Position numbers and translations under genes: made by a program
Notes under the pieces: model-generated
Told to the model about the DNA's origin: nothing
Databases searched by the model: none
The model's input: only the letters and a program-made list of their open reading frames with translations
From: Allopusillimonas soli
Lineage (GTDB): Bacteria > Pseudomonadota > Gammaproteobacteria > Burkholderiales > Burkholderiaceae_B
Length of the DNA stretch: 64,000 nucleotides
Assembly: GCF_004153445.1 (NCBI RefSeq)
Contig: NZ_SDQC01000003.1
Span: forward strand, 558,001 to 622,000
Direction: 5' to 3'
Shown here: piece after piece, positions 9,988 to 18,466 of the stretch
How positions within the stretch are numbered: position 1 is the first letter of the stretch
Layout: each line of letters opens with the position of its first letter

Positions 9988-11415
9988 ATGTACGAAACAC
10001 TGGCATTGTATATAGACGGCGAATTCCTTGCGGGCGACGGCCGCAAGACGCAGGAAGTCACCAATCCGGCCAACCTGGAGGTGCTCGGCCACCTTCCGCA
10101 CGCCACAACCGCCGACCTCGATCGTGCGCTGGCCGCCGCCGCCCGTGCATTCGAGACCTGGCGCCACAGCTCGCCCATGCAGCGCTCCGAAATCCTGCGC
10201 CGGGTCGGGCAGATGTCGCGCGAGCAGGCCCAGGAGATAGGCCGCAATCTCACACTTGACCAGGGCAAGCCGCTTGCCGAGGCCGTGGGCGAGATCACCT
10301 CCTGCGCGGATCACTGCGACTGGCACGCTGAAGAGTGCCGACGCATCTATGGCCGCGTCATCCCGCCGCGCAGCCCCGAGGTGCGCCAGATGGTGTTGCG
10401 CGAACCCATTGGCGTTTGCGCTGCTTTCACGCCCTGGAACTTCCCGTACAACCAGGCCATCCGCAAGATCTGCGCAGCCATCGGCGCCGGCTGCACCATC
10501 ATCCTCAAGGGGCCGGAGGACGCGCCCAGCGCCGTCATGGCCATTGCCCGCATGTTCCACGAGGCGGGTCTGCCCCCCGGCGTGCTCAATATCGTATGGG
10601 GCGTCCCGCACGAGGTGTCCGACTACCTCATTCGTTCGCCCATCGTGCGCAAGGTGTCCTTTACCGGCTCCGTGCCTGTGGGCAAGCAATTGGCTTCGCT
10701 GGCCGGCGCGCACATGAAGCGCGTGACCATGGAGCTCGGCGGCCACTCACCGGTGCTGGTCTTCGACGATGCCGATATCGCCCGCGCCGCCAAGCAGCTG
10801 GCCCGGTTCAAGGTGCGCAACGCGGGACAGGTCTGCGTTTCCCCCACCCGCTTCTATGTCCACGAGAAAGTCTATGACGAGTTCCTCGAAGGTTTCGTGG
10901 CGGCCATGAAAACCGTCAAGGTCGGCGACGGACTTGATCCCGACACCCAGATGGGCCCGCTGGCGCATGAGCGCCGCGTCCCCACGATGACCAAGTTCGT
11001 CGAGAACGCGGTGTCGCTGGGTGGCAAGGTGGTTCTGGGCGGCACGACCATCGACAGGCTTGGGCATTTCTTCTCGCCCACCATTATCACGGATCTGCCC
11101 GACGATTCCATGCTCATGACGGAGGAGCCGTTCGGCCCGATTGCGCCCATCACCCGCTTCACCGACACCGACGACGTGATACGCAAGGCCAATTCATTGC
11201 CCTTCGGCCTGTCTTCCTATGTGTTCACCACCTCACTGCAGACGGCCACCAAGGCGGCCAACAACATCGAGTCAGGCATGGTCAATATCAATCACTTTGG
11301 CAGCGCCCTGCCCGAAACACCCTTTGGCGGGGTCAAGGACAGCGGCATCGGCAGTGAAGGCGGCACGGAAACCTTCGACGGCTATCTCGTCACCAAGTTC
11401 GTGACGCACGTCTGA
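9988..11415 (+). CDS. NAD(P)-dependent aldehyde dehydrogenase (succinate-semialdehyde dehydrogenase-like)
   Basis: This is an ALDH-superfamily enzyme of 475 aa, oxidising an aldehyde to its acid in the cytoplasm. Visible active-site elements are the oxyanion Asn151 (in FTPWNFP), cofactor-binding Lys174, the general base Glu249 in MELGGHSP, and the nucleophile Cys283 in NAGQVCVSPTRF. The C-terminal ETPFGGVKDSGIGSEGG segment is also typical. The sequence is closest in feel to GabD-type enzymes, but substrate cannot be read from it. An AGGAGCAAAGGA stretch lies just upstream of the ATG. It stands alone on the plus strand and overlaps the convergent EamA gene by 26 bases. A long GC-rich hairpin follows its stop. 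Confidence 0.9.
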   Translation: MYETLALYIDGEFLAGDGRKTQEVTNPANLEVLGHLPHATTADLDRALAAAARAFETWRHSSPMQRSEILRRVGQMSREQAQEIGRNLTLDQGKPLAEAVGEITSCADHCDWHAEECRRIYGRVIPPRSPEVRQMVLREPIGVCAAFTPWNFPYNQAIRKICAAIGAGCTIILKGPEDAPSAVMAIARMFHEAGLPPGVLNIVWGVPHEVSDYLIRSPIVRKVSFTGSVPVGKQLASLAGAHMKRVTMELGGHSPVLVFDDADIARAAKQLARFKVRNAGQVCVSPTRFYVHEKVYDEFLEGFVAAMKTVKVGDGLDPDTQMGPLAHERRVPTMTKFVENAVSLGGKVVLGGTTIDRLGHFFSPTIITDLPDDSMLMTEEPFGPIAPITRFTDTDDVIRKANSLPFGLSSYVFTTSLQTATKAANNIESGMVNINHFGSALPETPFGGVKDSGIGSEGGTETFDGYLVTKFVTHV

Positions 11416-12292
11416 CGCGCGGCCCGCGAGCCGGCGCGCCGCCCCGACCGGTGGCGCGCCGGCTCAGCCATATGCTCCCTATTACAAGAAGCACCCCTGC
11501 TATCTGCGGCGTGTTCAGCGCCTGATTCAGAAATACCCATCCCAGCAGCACCGCGGTCAACGGGCTCAGAAACAGTAGCGAAGACACCACGGAAGACTCC
11601 AGCCGCGCAAGCCCCCGGAACCAGAGCGCATAGGTCAGCGCCGCGCCGACGAGCCCCAGCCATCCAAGGCCAATCAAGTTCGCTGTGGTCGGCACGGGCA
11701 ACGCGGGTTCGAACACCGCCACCACGGGAATCAGCAGAAGCCCGCCCGCGGTCAGCTGCCACGCGGTGTAGGCCAGCATGGATACGGGCGGCTGCCACTT
11801 TCGGCTCAGGACGTTGCCCAGGGCCATGCAAGCCGCGCCGGCCAAGCCGGCCGCGATGCCGACCGGGTCAAGCGCGGCGTCCGGTGCCAGCACCAACAAC
11901 GCCACCCCGCCCATGCCGACGAGCGCGGCGACGACCGACAGCAGGCGAACCGGCGCCCCAAGCAAAGCCGAGGCCAGAAAGACCACGATAAGCGGCTGCA
12001 CCGACGCCACGGTTGCCGCGACGCCGCCAGGCAGGCGATAGGCGGACACGAACAACAGTGTCAGAAAGATAGAGATATTGAGTGCGCCAAGCACGAAGGC
12101 CCGCAGCCACCATATGCCGCGCGGCAGGCGCCTCACCACCGCAAGCAGCAACAGGCCCGCAGGCAAGGCGCGCAGCAGCGCGACTGTCATGGGGGAGAAT
12201 TCCGGCAAGAACTCGGTGGTGACTATATAGGTGCTCCCCCATACGGCTGGCGCGACCGCCGTGAGCATTAGATCGGAAGCCTTGGTGTTCAT
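11390..12292 (-). CDS. EamA/DMT-family transporter
   Basis: The 300-aa product is very hydrophobic with about ten membrane segments arranged as two EamA repeats (roughly residues 5-135 and 145-280). PAVWGSTYIVTTEFLP near the start and GAALTYALWFRGLARLESS in the second repeat are typical of RhaT/RarD-type drug/metabolite exporters. Substrate is unknown. The start overlaps the nitroreductase stop by 4 bases (ATGA), so the two are co-translated. The last 20 residues (about RRATGRGGAPARGPRVRRAS) are encoded by a long inverted repeat and look like read-through sequence rather than part of the fold. Confidence 0.88.
   Translation of the reverse strand: MNTKASDLMLTAVAPAVWGSTYIVTTEFLPEFSPMTVALLRALPAGLLLLAVVRRLPRGIWWLRAFVLGALNISIFLTLLFVSAYRLPGGVAATVASVQPLIVVFLASALLGAPVRLLSVVAALVGMGGVALLVLAPDAALDPVGIAAGLAGAACMALGNVLSRKWQPPVSMLAYTAWQLTAGGLLLIPVVAVFEPALPVPTTANLIGLGWLGLVGAALTYALWFRGLARLESSVVSSLLFLSPLTAVLLGWVFLNQALNTPQIAGVLLVIGSIWLSRRATGRGGAPARGPRVRRASRTW
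11428..11465. terminator. 13-bp perfect inverted repeat after the aldehyde dehydrogenase
   Basis: GAGCCGGCGCGCC (11428-11440) pairs with GGCGCGCCGGCTC (11453-11465) across a 12-base spacer. It begins 12 bases after the dehydrogenase stop and lies inside the last codons of the convergent EamA gene. There is no T-run, so it is a GC hairpin rather than a classical intrinsic terminator. Confidence 0.6.
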
Positions 12293-12903
12293 GAGATCAG
12301 CAGCACCTCGGAGAGCGGCCGGCGGGGCTTGCGAGGCCAGTTTCGGGGCGCGGCACGCCCCACGGGCACCAGCATGGCGGGCACTTCGTCATGGCTCAGC
12401 GCGAACTCGCGCGCCACGGCCTGGGCATCGAAGCCTATCATGGGGCCTGAAGCAAGCCCCATTGCCTGCGCCGCATACATGAGCGTGGCGGCGCCAAGCG
12501 TTGCCGACCTGATGGCCTCGTCGCGCGCCATCCTGGGATCCGCATAGCGCACGCGCGCATCCTCCTGCCAGCCCGCGACCATGCGCTCGGGCATGTGGCC
12601 CGCCTCGACGAAGGGATGCAGGCGCTCCTCGAGCGCCCGATGATCGGGCAACTGTCCACAAATAATGAAAGTGACAGCGGCGTCGGACACCTTTGCCTGA
12701 TCATAGGCCAGCGCCCGCAGCCGGGCTTTTGATTCCTGTGCACGCACGGCGATGAACCGCCAGTTTTGAAGGTTGTAGGCGCTTGGCGCGCAGGTGGCGA
12801 GCCGCACCAGCGCCTCGATGTCGCGGTCTGCCAGTTCGTGCGCGGCGTCGAACCAGTTGGCCGAGAAACGCTGCTCGATCAGGGTAATGGCGGGATTGGT
12901 CAT
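12289..12903 (-). CDS. Nitroreductase-family FMN oxidoreductase
   Basis: The 204-aa product fits the FMN-dependent nitroreductase fold. The N-terminal RFSANWFDAAHELADRDIE, the CAPSAYNLQNWRFIAV phosphate/FMN-binding stretch (about 38-53) and LGAATLMYAAQAMGLASGPM (about 136-155) are the usual family landmarks. These enzymes reduce nitroaromatics, quinones or enones using NAD(P)H; which applies here is unknown. It heads a two-gene operon with the EamA exporter. It is divergent from a LysR gene, whose product is the likely regulator. Confidence 0.87.
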   Translation of the reverse strand: MTNPAITLIEQRFSANWFDAAHELADRDIEALVRLATCAPSAYNLQNWRFIAVRAQESKARLRALAYDQAKVSDAAVTFIICGQLPDHRALEERLHPFVEAGHMPERMVAGWQEDARVRYADPRMARDEAIRSATLGAATLMYAAQAMGLASGPMIGFDAQAVAREFALSHDEVPAMLVPVGRAAPRNWPRKPRRPLSEVLLIS

Positions 12904-13007
12904 TGCTTCCAGTTCCGAATTGAATATGAGTGATGGAGTGATGGGGCATTCGGATGAAAGTGTAGAAAATTTACTAACAGATGATAATATGCCAGTTATT
13001 CACATTA

Positions 13008-13022
13008 CTATTTACTTAATAG
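13008..13022. promoter_or_regulatory. Candidate LysR operator between the nitroreductase and LysR genes
   Basis: CTATT-TACTT-AATAG is a 5-bp dyad with a 5-base spacer that contains a T-N11-A LysR box. It ends 9 bases before the LysR start, in a strikingly AT-rich stretch (about 12950-13031) of an otherwise GC-rich window. Promoters for both divergent genes probably lie here. The site is a motif match only. Confidence 0.4.
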
Positions 13023-13031
13023 AAATAATCA

Positions 13032-13922
13032 ATGAGTCGCTACACCGCCTTGCAGATTTTTCGCCATGTGGCGGAGCTGAACAGCTTCGCCCAGGCTGGA
13101 CGGCTGCTTGGCCTGTCTCCCGCCGCAATCAGCAAGAATATCGCCGAACTGGAGGCCCGCCTTGGCACGCGACTCATCAGTCGCAGCACCCGCCGCATGG
13201 CCCTGACCGAGGAAGGCACGCTTTACCTGAGGCATGTAGTGCAGGCGCTGGATGCGCTTTCCGAAGGGGAGCGGGCCTTGTGCGCCATTCGCGGCGGCCC
13301 GGCCGGCACCCTGCGGGTGAGCGCCCCCATGACCGTCACCCTGACTCGTCTTTCGACTGCGCTGCCCGGCTTCCTGGCCAGCTATCCGGATCTGAAGCTC
13401 GATCTCAATCTTGACGACCGCCGGGTCGATATCGTGCGCGAGGGCTTCGACATGGCCATCCGCGCCAGCGACAATCTGGAGGACTCCAGCCTTGTCGCAA
13501 GGAAACTGGCCGTGATGCCGCATATCGTTTGCGCTGCGCCTTCGTACTTCGATGCGCACGGCACGCCGACCACACCATCCGACCTGAAGACGCACAACTG
13601 TGTCCGGTTCAGCCTTTCGGGCCACGCGGACTCCTGGCGATTCAGCCAGGGCGGACGCATCGAACACATCGCCATCACTCCCCGATACTCCGTGACGTCG
13701 AGCCTGGCTGTTCGCGACGCCTTGCGGGAAGGATTTGGCATCAGCCTGATACCCCGCCCCTATGTCGAAGACGATCTGGCGGCTGGGCGGCTGCTGACGG
13801 CGCTGGAAGACTGGCAGACCGTGGATACCACACTCTACGCGGTGTACCCGTCCCGCCAGCACCTCGCACCAAAGATACAGGTCTTTCTGGACTTTCTTGC
13901 CGACGCCTTCCGGCGGGCCTGA
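13032..13922 (+). CDS. LysR-family transcriptional regulator
   Basis: The 296-aa product has an N-terminal winged helix-turn-helix (residues about 5-62: FRHVAELNSFAQAGRLLG, then SPAAISKNIAELEARLGT) and a C-terminal periplasmic-binding-protein-like co-inducer domain (about 90-295). It resembles the CrgA/AaeR-like group of LysR proteins by its RSTRRMALTEEG end of the DNA-binding domain. It is transcribed divergently from the nitroreductase-EamA pair, the classic layout for LysR control of the opposite operon. The stop is followed at once by an 8-bp-stem hairpin (13923-13953) without a T-run. Effector unknown. Confidence 0.92.
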   Translation: MSRYTALQIFRHVAELNSFAQAGRLLGLSPAAISKNIAELEARLGTRLISRSTRRMALTEEGTLYLRHVVQALDALSEGERALCAIRGGPAGTLRVSAPMTVTLTRLSTALPGFLASYPDLKLDLNLDDRRVDIVREGFDMAIRASDNLEDSSLVARKLAVMPHIVCAAPSYFDAHGTPTTPSDLKTHNCVRFSLSGHADSWRFSQGGRIEHIAITPRYSVTSSLAVRDALREGFGISLIPRPYVEDDLAAGRLLTALEDWQTVDTTLYAVYPSRQHLAPKIQVFLDFLADAFRRA

Positions 13923-14024
13923 CGCCGACCACACCAGGCGCCCGCGGTCGGCGCGCCTCGAACCCGCCATAACGCGCATTAGGTAAAACCCCCATACCTA
14001 TCAACGGTCATGCGGCGTACGATT

Positions 14025-14038
14025 CAAACAAACGTTTG
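14025..14038. promoter_or_regulatory. Candidate PsrA box upstream of the fatty-acid operon
   Basis: CAAAC-AAAC-GTTTG matches the Pseudomonas PsrA consensus (G/C)AAAC-N2-4-GTTT(G/C) exactly, with a 4-base spacer. It lies 14 bases before the ATG of a PsrA-like TetR gene. A bound regulator would block the promoter or ribosome-binding region, consistent with autorepression released by acyl-CoA or fatty acid. No second copy was seen upstream of the later genes in the operon. Confidence 0.65.
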
Positions 14039-14052
14039 ACCCATTCTTAGCC

Positions 14053-14784
14053 ATGGACGCTATCAGCCCCAACCCTCACAAGCCTGCCCGCGCCACCCGA
14101 GACATCATCATGGATGCCGCCGAGGCGCTGTTCGCCGAATACGGCCATGACAACACATCCATGCGCCAGATCACCGGCGCGGCCGGCGTCAACCTCTCGG
14201 CAGTGAACTACCATTTCGGCTCCAAGGACGGTCTGGTGCAGGCGGTTTTCCAGCGCCGCGTCGCCGCCCTCAACACCGAACGGCTGGCATTGCTCGACGC
14301 GCTGGAGGCGCATGCGCAAGGACAGGCGCTCAAGCCCTCCCAAATTGTCGAAGCCTTTTTTGGGCCGTTGGTGCGCCATGCCTGCCGTGTTCCGCCGGGA
14401 AGCAGGGCGTTCGTGCCGTTGCTTGAACGCAGCATGTCCGACAACGGCGGCTTTATCCGCGCCGCTATTGTCGATGAGCACTCCGAAGTGCTGGCCCGCT
14501 TCAAGGCCGCCCTGCTTCAGGCCCTGCCCGGCGTTCCTGGCAATGAAATCATCTGGCGCTTCCATTTCATGCTGGGCGCCACTTCCTATGCCATCACAGG
14601 GTCCGAAGTGCTGCGCGCCGCGCTCGGCATGTGCGATGAAGACCCATTGGGCGTGGAGGCCGATCCGGTCCAGGCGCTTCTCGACCGTCTCATGAGCTTC
14701 CTGCTCGGCGGACTGCGCGCGCCCCTGCCGGGCAGGCGCGCAGTAGAACCCTGTGCGCCGCCACATGGCGGTCACGCTGTCTAG
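14053..14784 (+). CDS. TetR-family regulator, PsrA-like
   Basis: The 243-aa product has a TetR helix-turn-helix at about residues 18-62 (RQITGAAGVNLSAVNYHFGSKDGLVQAVF), nearly matching P. aeruginosa PsrA in this part. The ligand domain keeps the PsrA-like block IIWRFHFMLGATSYAITGSEVLRAA. PsrA represses fatty-acid beta-oxidation genes and is released by long-chain fatty acids or their CoA esters. The assignment is supported by the PsrA-type palindrome just upstream and the complete beta-oxidation gene set just downstream (24-base gap to the acyl-CoA dehydrogenase). It is therefore the probable local regulator and first gene of the operon. The proline/arginine-rich C-terminal 25 residues have no obvious role. 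Confidence 0.88.
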   Translation: MDAISPNPHKPARATRDIIMDAAEALFAEYGHDNTSMRQITGAAGVNLSAVNYHFGSKDGLVQAVFQRRVAALNTERLALLDALEAHAQGQALKPSQIVEAFFGPLVRHACRVPPGSRAFVPLLERSMSDNGGFIRAAIVDEHSEVLARFKAALLQALPGVPGNEIIWRFHFMLGATSYAITGSEVLRAALGMCDEDPLGVEADPVQALLDRLMSFLLGGLRAPLPGRRAVEPCAPPHGGHAV

Positions 14785-14808
14785 GCAACCCTCCAACAAG
14801 GTTCCCTC

Positions 14809-17157
14809 ATGCATTCTTTACTTCTTGCTCTCCTCGCCCTCGCCCTGCTGGCCGCCGCCGTGGTCTGCCTTCCTCTCCTGCGCATCGCCTTGCTCAGCCG
14901 CCCCCTGTATCGTGTCTACCGGCGCATGCTGCCGCAAATGTCCGACACAGAACGCGATGCACTCGAAGCCGGCACGGTGTGGTGGGAAGGGGAATTGTTT
15001 CGAGGCAAGCCCGACTGGTCGCGCCTGCTGGCGCTGCCCAAGCCCACATTGACAGCGGAAGAACAGGCATTTCTGGACAACGAAGTGCAGACTGTATGCG
15101 CCATGATCGACGACTGGCGCATCACGCATTCCGACTACGATCTGCCGCCCGAAGTATGGCGGTACATCCGCGACAACCGGTTCCTGAGCCTCATCATCCC
15201 GAAGGAGTACGGCGGCCGAGGTTTTTCCGCACTGGCTCACTCCGAGGTGGTCACTCGGCTGTCCACCCGCAATTCGGCCTTGTCGGTGACCGTCATGGTG
15301 CCCAACTCCCTGGGGCCGGCGGAGCTATTGCTGCACTATGGCACCGAAGCCCAGAAGAATCACTATCTGCCCCGCCTGGCGCGAGGCGAGGATATCCCCG
15401 CATTCGCGCTGACCAGCCCCTGGGCGGGCTCCGATGCCGCCGCCATACCGGATTACGGCGTGGTCTGCAAAGGCAAGTGGGAGGGGCGCGATGTGTTGGG
15501 CATGCGCGTCACGTGGGACAAGCGCTACATCACCCTGGCGCCCGTGTGTACGCTGCTCGGGCTGGCCTTCCGGCTGTACGACCCGGATGGCCTGCTGGGC
15601 CCAGAGCGCGACGTCGGCATCACCTGCGCGCTCGTGCCGCGCACTCATCCGGGCGTGGAGATCGGGCGGCGGCACCTTCCGCTGGACGCCATGTTCATGA
15701 ATGGTCCGACGCGGGGCCGCGACGTATTCATGCCGCTCGACTTCATCATCGGGGGCGCCGCCATGGCTGGACAGGGCTGGCGCATGCTCATGGAGTGCCT
15801 CGCCGCCGGCCGCTCCATTTCGCTGCCCTCTTCCTATACCGGCATGGCGCAAATGACAATCCGCACCGTCGGCGCATACAGCCGCGTGCGCAGCCAGTTC
15901 CGCACACCCATCGGCCGCTTCGAGGGCGTGGAGGAGGCTCTGGCGCGCATGGGCGGCCACGCATATCTGATGAATGCCGCACGCACCATGACCGCCATGG
16001 CGGTAGACCAGGGACAGAAGCCTTCAGTCGTGTCGGCCATCGTCAAGTACCATCTCACCGAGCGCGGCCGCAAAGTGGTCAACGACGGCATGGACATTAT
16101 CGGCGGCAAGGGCATCTGCCTGGGGCCCAGCAATTTCCTGGGCCGCGCCTATCAACAGCTGCCGGTAGGCATTACGGTGGAAGGCGCGAATATCCTCACG
16201 CGCAGCCTCATTATTTTTGGCCAAGGCGCCATACGCTGCCACCCCTTTGTTCTTGAAGAAATGCATGCTGCCCAGGATGCCGACAGCCAGCGCGGCCTGC
16301 GCAACTTCGATCGCGCCTTCTGGGGCCATGTCCGCTATACGATGGGCAACACGCTAAGGGCATTGGGCCACGGCCTGACGGGTGGACGCCTGGTATCCGC
16401 CCCGTCCCAAGCGGCACCCGACATGCAGGTGTACTACCGGCACCTGGGTCGCTATGCCTGCGCATTTTCCGTTCTGGCCGATGCCGCCATGCTGTCCCTG
16501 GGCGGTTCGCTGAAAATGCGCGAGCGCCTCTCGGCCCGGCTGGGCGATATTCTGTCCCACCTGTACCTGGCCAGCGCCACGCTGAAACGCTTCGAGGACG
16601 AAGGCAGACAAGCCGCCGACGCGCCGCTCGCACACTGGGCCTTGCGTGACGCCCTGGGCACCATACAACTGGCTTTTGACGGCGTGCTGGCCAATCTGCC
16701 CCATCGCGGGCTGGCCGTGGCGCTGCGCGTACTGCTTTTCCCGGCCGGCCGGCCCAGGCTGCCCGTCTCCGACAAACTTGACCAGCAGGTCGCCCAACTA
16801 CTCATCGCACCCAGCGAGACGCGGGACCGGCTTACCGCAAATTGCTACATCCCCGCCGATCCAGGGCAGCCAGTCGCAGTCATCGAGGCGGCCCTGCAAG
16901 CGGCCATCGGAGCCGAAGACCTTGACGCCAAGGTGCGGCAGGTGGAAAAAAGCGGCAGGCTGGACGGCAACCCTGACGCCAACGTGCGTGATATCGCCAC
17001 CGCCGCCCATGCGGCCGGGGCCATCACCGACGCGGAGCTTGCCCGTCTCCAGGCGCGCAATGCGCTACGCGACCGCGTCATTGCCGTCGATGACTTCCCC
17101 CGCGACATGTCGCGCCGCAAAAGCGAGACGGACAGCCTAGATCGCCAGGCCGCCTGA
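14809..17157 (+). CDS. fadE: Acyl-CoA dehydrogenase, FadE type
   Basis: FadE catalyses the first step of beta-oxidation, introducing the trans-2 double bond with FAD as acceptor. The 782-aa product is close to the length of E. coli FadE (814) and far longer than ordinary 380-aa acyl-CoA dehydrogenases. A hydrophobic N-terminal segment (about 3-33) suggests membrane anchoring. The core has LIIPKEYGGRGFSALAHSEV, AFALTSPWAGSDAA and the C-terminal FadE-specific extension from about 450 on. The ribosome site is a plain purine stretch within AACAAGGTTCCCTC. It is the second gene of the PsrA-headed operon. Confidence 0.93.
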   Translation: MHSLLLALLALALLAAAVVCLPLLRIALLSRPLYRVYRRMLPQMSDTERDALEAGTVWWEGELFRGKPDWSRLLALPKPTLTAEEQAFLDNEVQTVCAMIDDWRITHSDYDLPPEVWRYIRDNRFLSLIIPKEYGGRGFSALAHSEVVTRLSTRNSALSVTVMVPNSLGPAELLLHYGTEAQKNHYLPRLARGEDIPAFALTSPWAGSDAAAIPDYGVVCKGKWEGRDVLGMRVTWDKRYITLAPVCTLLGLAFRLYDPDGLLGPERDVGITCALVPRTHPGVEIGRRHLPLDAMFMNGPTRGRDVFMPLDFIIGGAAMAGQGWRMLMECLAAGRSISLPSSYTGMAQMTIRTVGAYSRVRSQFRTPIGRFEGVEEALARMGGHAYLMNAARTMTAMAVDQGQKPSVVSAIVKYHLTERGRKVVNDGMDIIGGKGICLGPSNFLGRAYQQLPVGITVEGANILTRSLIIFGQGAIRCHPFVLEEMHAAQDADSQRGLRNFDRAFWGHVRYTMGNTLRALGHGLTGGRLVSAPSQAAPDMQVYYRHLGRYACAFSVLADAAMLSLGGSLKMRERLSARLGDILSHLYLASATLKRFEDEGRQAADAPLAHWALRDALGTIQLAFDGVLANLPHRGLAVALRVLLFPAGRPRLPVSDKLDQQVAQLLIAPSETRDRLTANCYIPADPGQPVAVIEAALQAAIGAEDLDAKVRQVEKSGRLDGNPDANVRDIATAAHAAGAITDAELARLQARNALRDRVIAVDDFPRDMSRRKSETDSLDRQAA

Positions 17158-17172
17158 TACAAAGGATGGAAC

Positions 17173-18462
17173 ATGCCATTTGAACCAGTCTATGTCATCG
17201 ATGGGGCCCGCACCCCATTTCTGAAAGCCCGAAATGCCCCAGGACCATTCCCGGCCTCCGATCTTGCCGTGCAGGCCGGACGCGCCCTGCTGATGCGTCA
17301 ACGGTTCAATCCGGAGGACCTGAGCGAAGTCATCATAGGCTGCGCCGCTCCGTCTCCCGACGAAACCAATATCGGACGCGTCATTGCCCTGCGGCTTGGC
17401 TGCGGCAACCATGTTCCAGGCTGGACGGTCATGCGCAATTGCGCCTCCGGAATGCAAGCGCTCGATTCGGCCATCATGTCCATCCAGACTGGCCGCTCGG
17501 ATCTTGTTCTGGCTGGCGGCGTGGACGCGCTGTCGCATGCACCGGTCTTGTTCAGCGACGAGATGGTACGCTGGCTCGCCGGATGGAACAGCGCGCGCGG
17601 CGTGGGCCAGAAGCTGGCTGCACTTCGGAAACTGCGGCTGAAGCAGTTTGCGCCCGTCATTGGCCTGCTCAAGGGGTTGACCGACCCCATTGCGGGGTTG
17701 TCCATGGGCCAGACGGCGGAAAACCTCGCGCATCAGTTCGGCATCAGCCGCTCCGACATGGACGCTTATTCCGCGCGCAGCCACGAACGGGCGCTGGCGG
17801 GACGCGCGACGGGCGCATTCGGCGAGATCGTGCCGCTTGTCGACGGAAAGGGCACTCTGTATGCCGAAGACGACGGTGTGCGCGCTGATTCCTCTCCCGA
17901 GAAGCTGGCAAAGCTTCGACCCGTCTTCGACAAGCCGTGGGGCAATATCACCGCCGGCAATAGCTCGCAGGTTACAGACGGGGGCGCGCTGCTGGTGCTC
18001 GCATCGGCCCGAACCGTGCAGGAGCGGGGGCTCAAGCCCATAGGCCGCATCCTCGACGCCCAATGGGGTGCGCTTGATCCCGCTGTCATGGGACTGGGTC
18101 CGGTATTCGCCAGTACGCCCATTCTCGAACGGCACCAGCTCGGCCTGAACGATCTGGATCTTTGGGAGATCAATGAGGCGTTCGCGGCGCAGGTGCTCGG
18201 CTGCCTGGCTGCCTGGGAGGATGATGCATGGTGCCGCGAGCATCTGGGCAGGACGGCCATGGGCGCGCTGGATCAGGCCAAGCTGAACGTGGACGGGGGT
18301 GCTATCGCACTGGGGCACCCGGTGGGCGCGTCCGGTGCGCGCATCGTACTGCATCTGCTGCAGGCCCTGCGCCAGCGCGATCTCAAGCGCGGCATGGCTG
18401 CCATTTGCATCGGTGGCGGCCAGGGCGGCGCCATGCTGGTAGAAACCTGCGAGGAGGCCTGA
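17173..18462 (+). CDS. Acetyl-CoA C-acyltransferase (thiolase), FadI-like
   Basis: This enzyme performs the last, thiolytic step of beta-oxidation. The 429-aa product has all three thiolase active-site elements: the acyl-accepting Cys90 in MRNCASGMQ, His382 in GHPVGASGAR, and Cys412 in AICIGGGQG. The NEAFA motif is also present. At 429 aa with the PSPDETNIGRVIALRLG segment it is nearer the FadI/trifunctional-beta type than the 390-aa FadA type. It lies 15 bases after fadE and 4 bases before the FadB-like gene, so the three form a coupled unit. Confidence 0.93.
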   Translation: MPFEPVYVIDGARTPFLKARNAPGPFPASDLAVQAGRALLMRQRFNPEDLSEVIIGCAAPSPDETNIGRVIALRLGCGNHVPGWTVMRNCASGMQALDSAIMSIQTGRSDLVLAGGVDALSHAPVLFSDEMVRWLAGWNSARGVGQKLAALRKLRLKQFAPVIGLLKGLTDPIAGLSMGQTAENLAHQFGISRSDMDAYSARSHERALAGRATGAFGEIVPLVDGKGTLYAEDDGVRADSSPEKLAKLRPVFDKPWGNITAGNSSQVTDGGALLVLASARTVQERGLKPIGRILDAQWGALDPAVMGLGPVFASTPILERHQLGLNDLDLWEINEAFAAQVLGCLAAWEDDAWCREHLGRTAMGALDQAKLNVDGGAIALGHPVGASGARIVLHLLQALRQRDLKRGMAAICIGGGQGGAMLVETCEEA

Positions 18463-18466
18463 GGCT

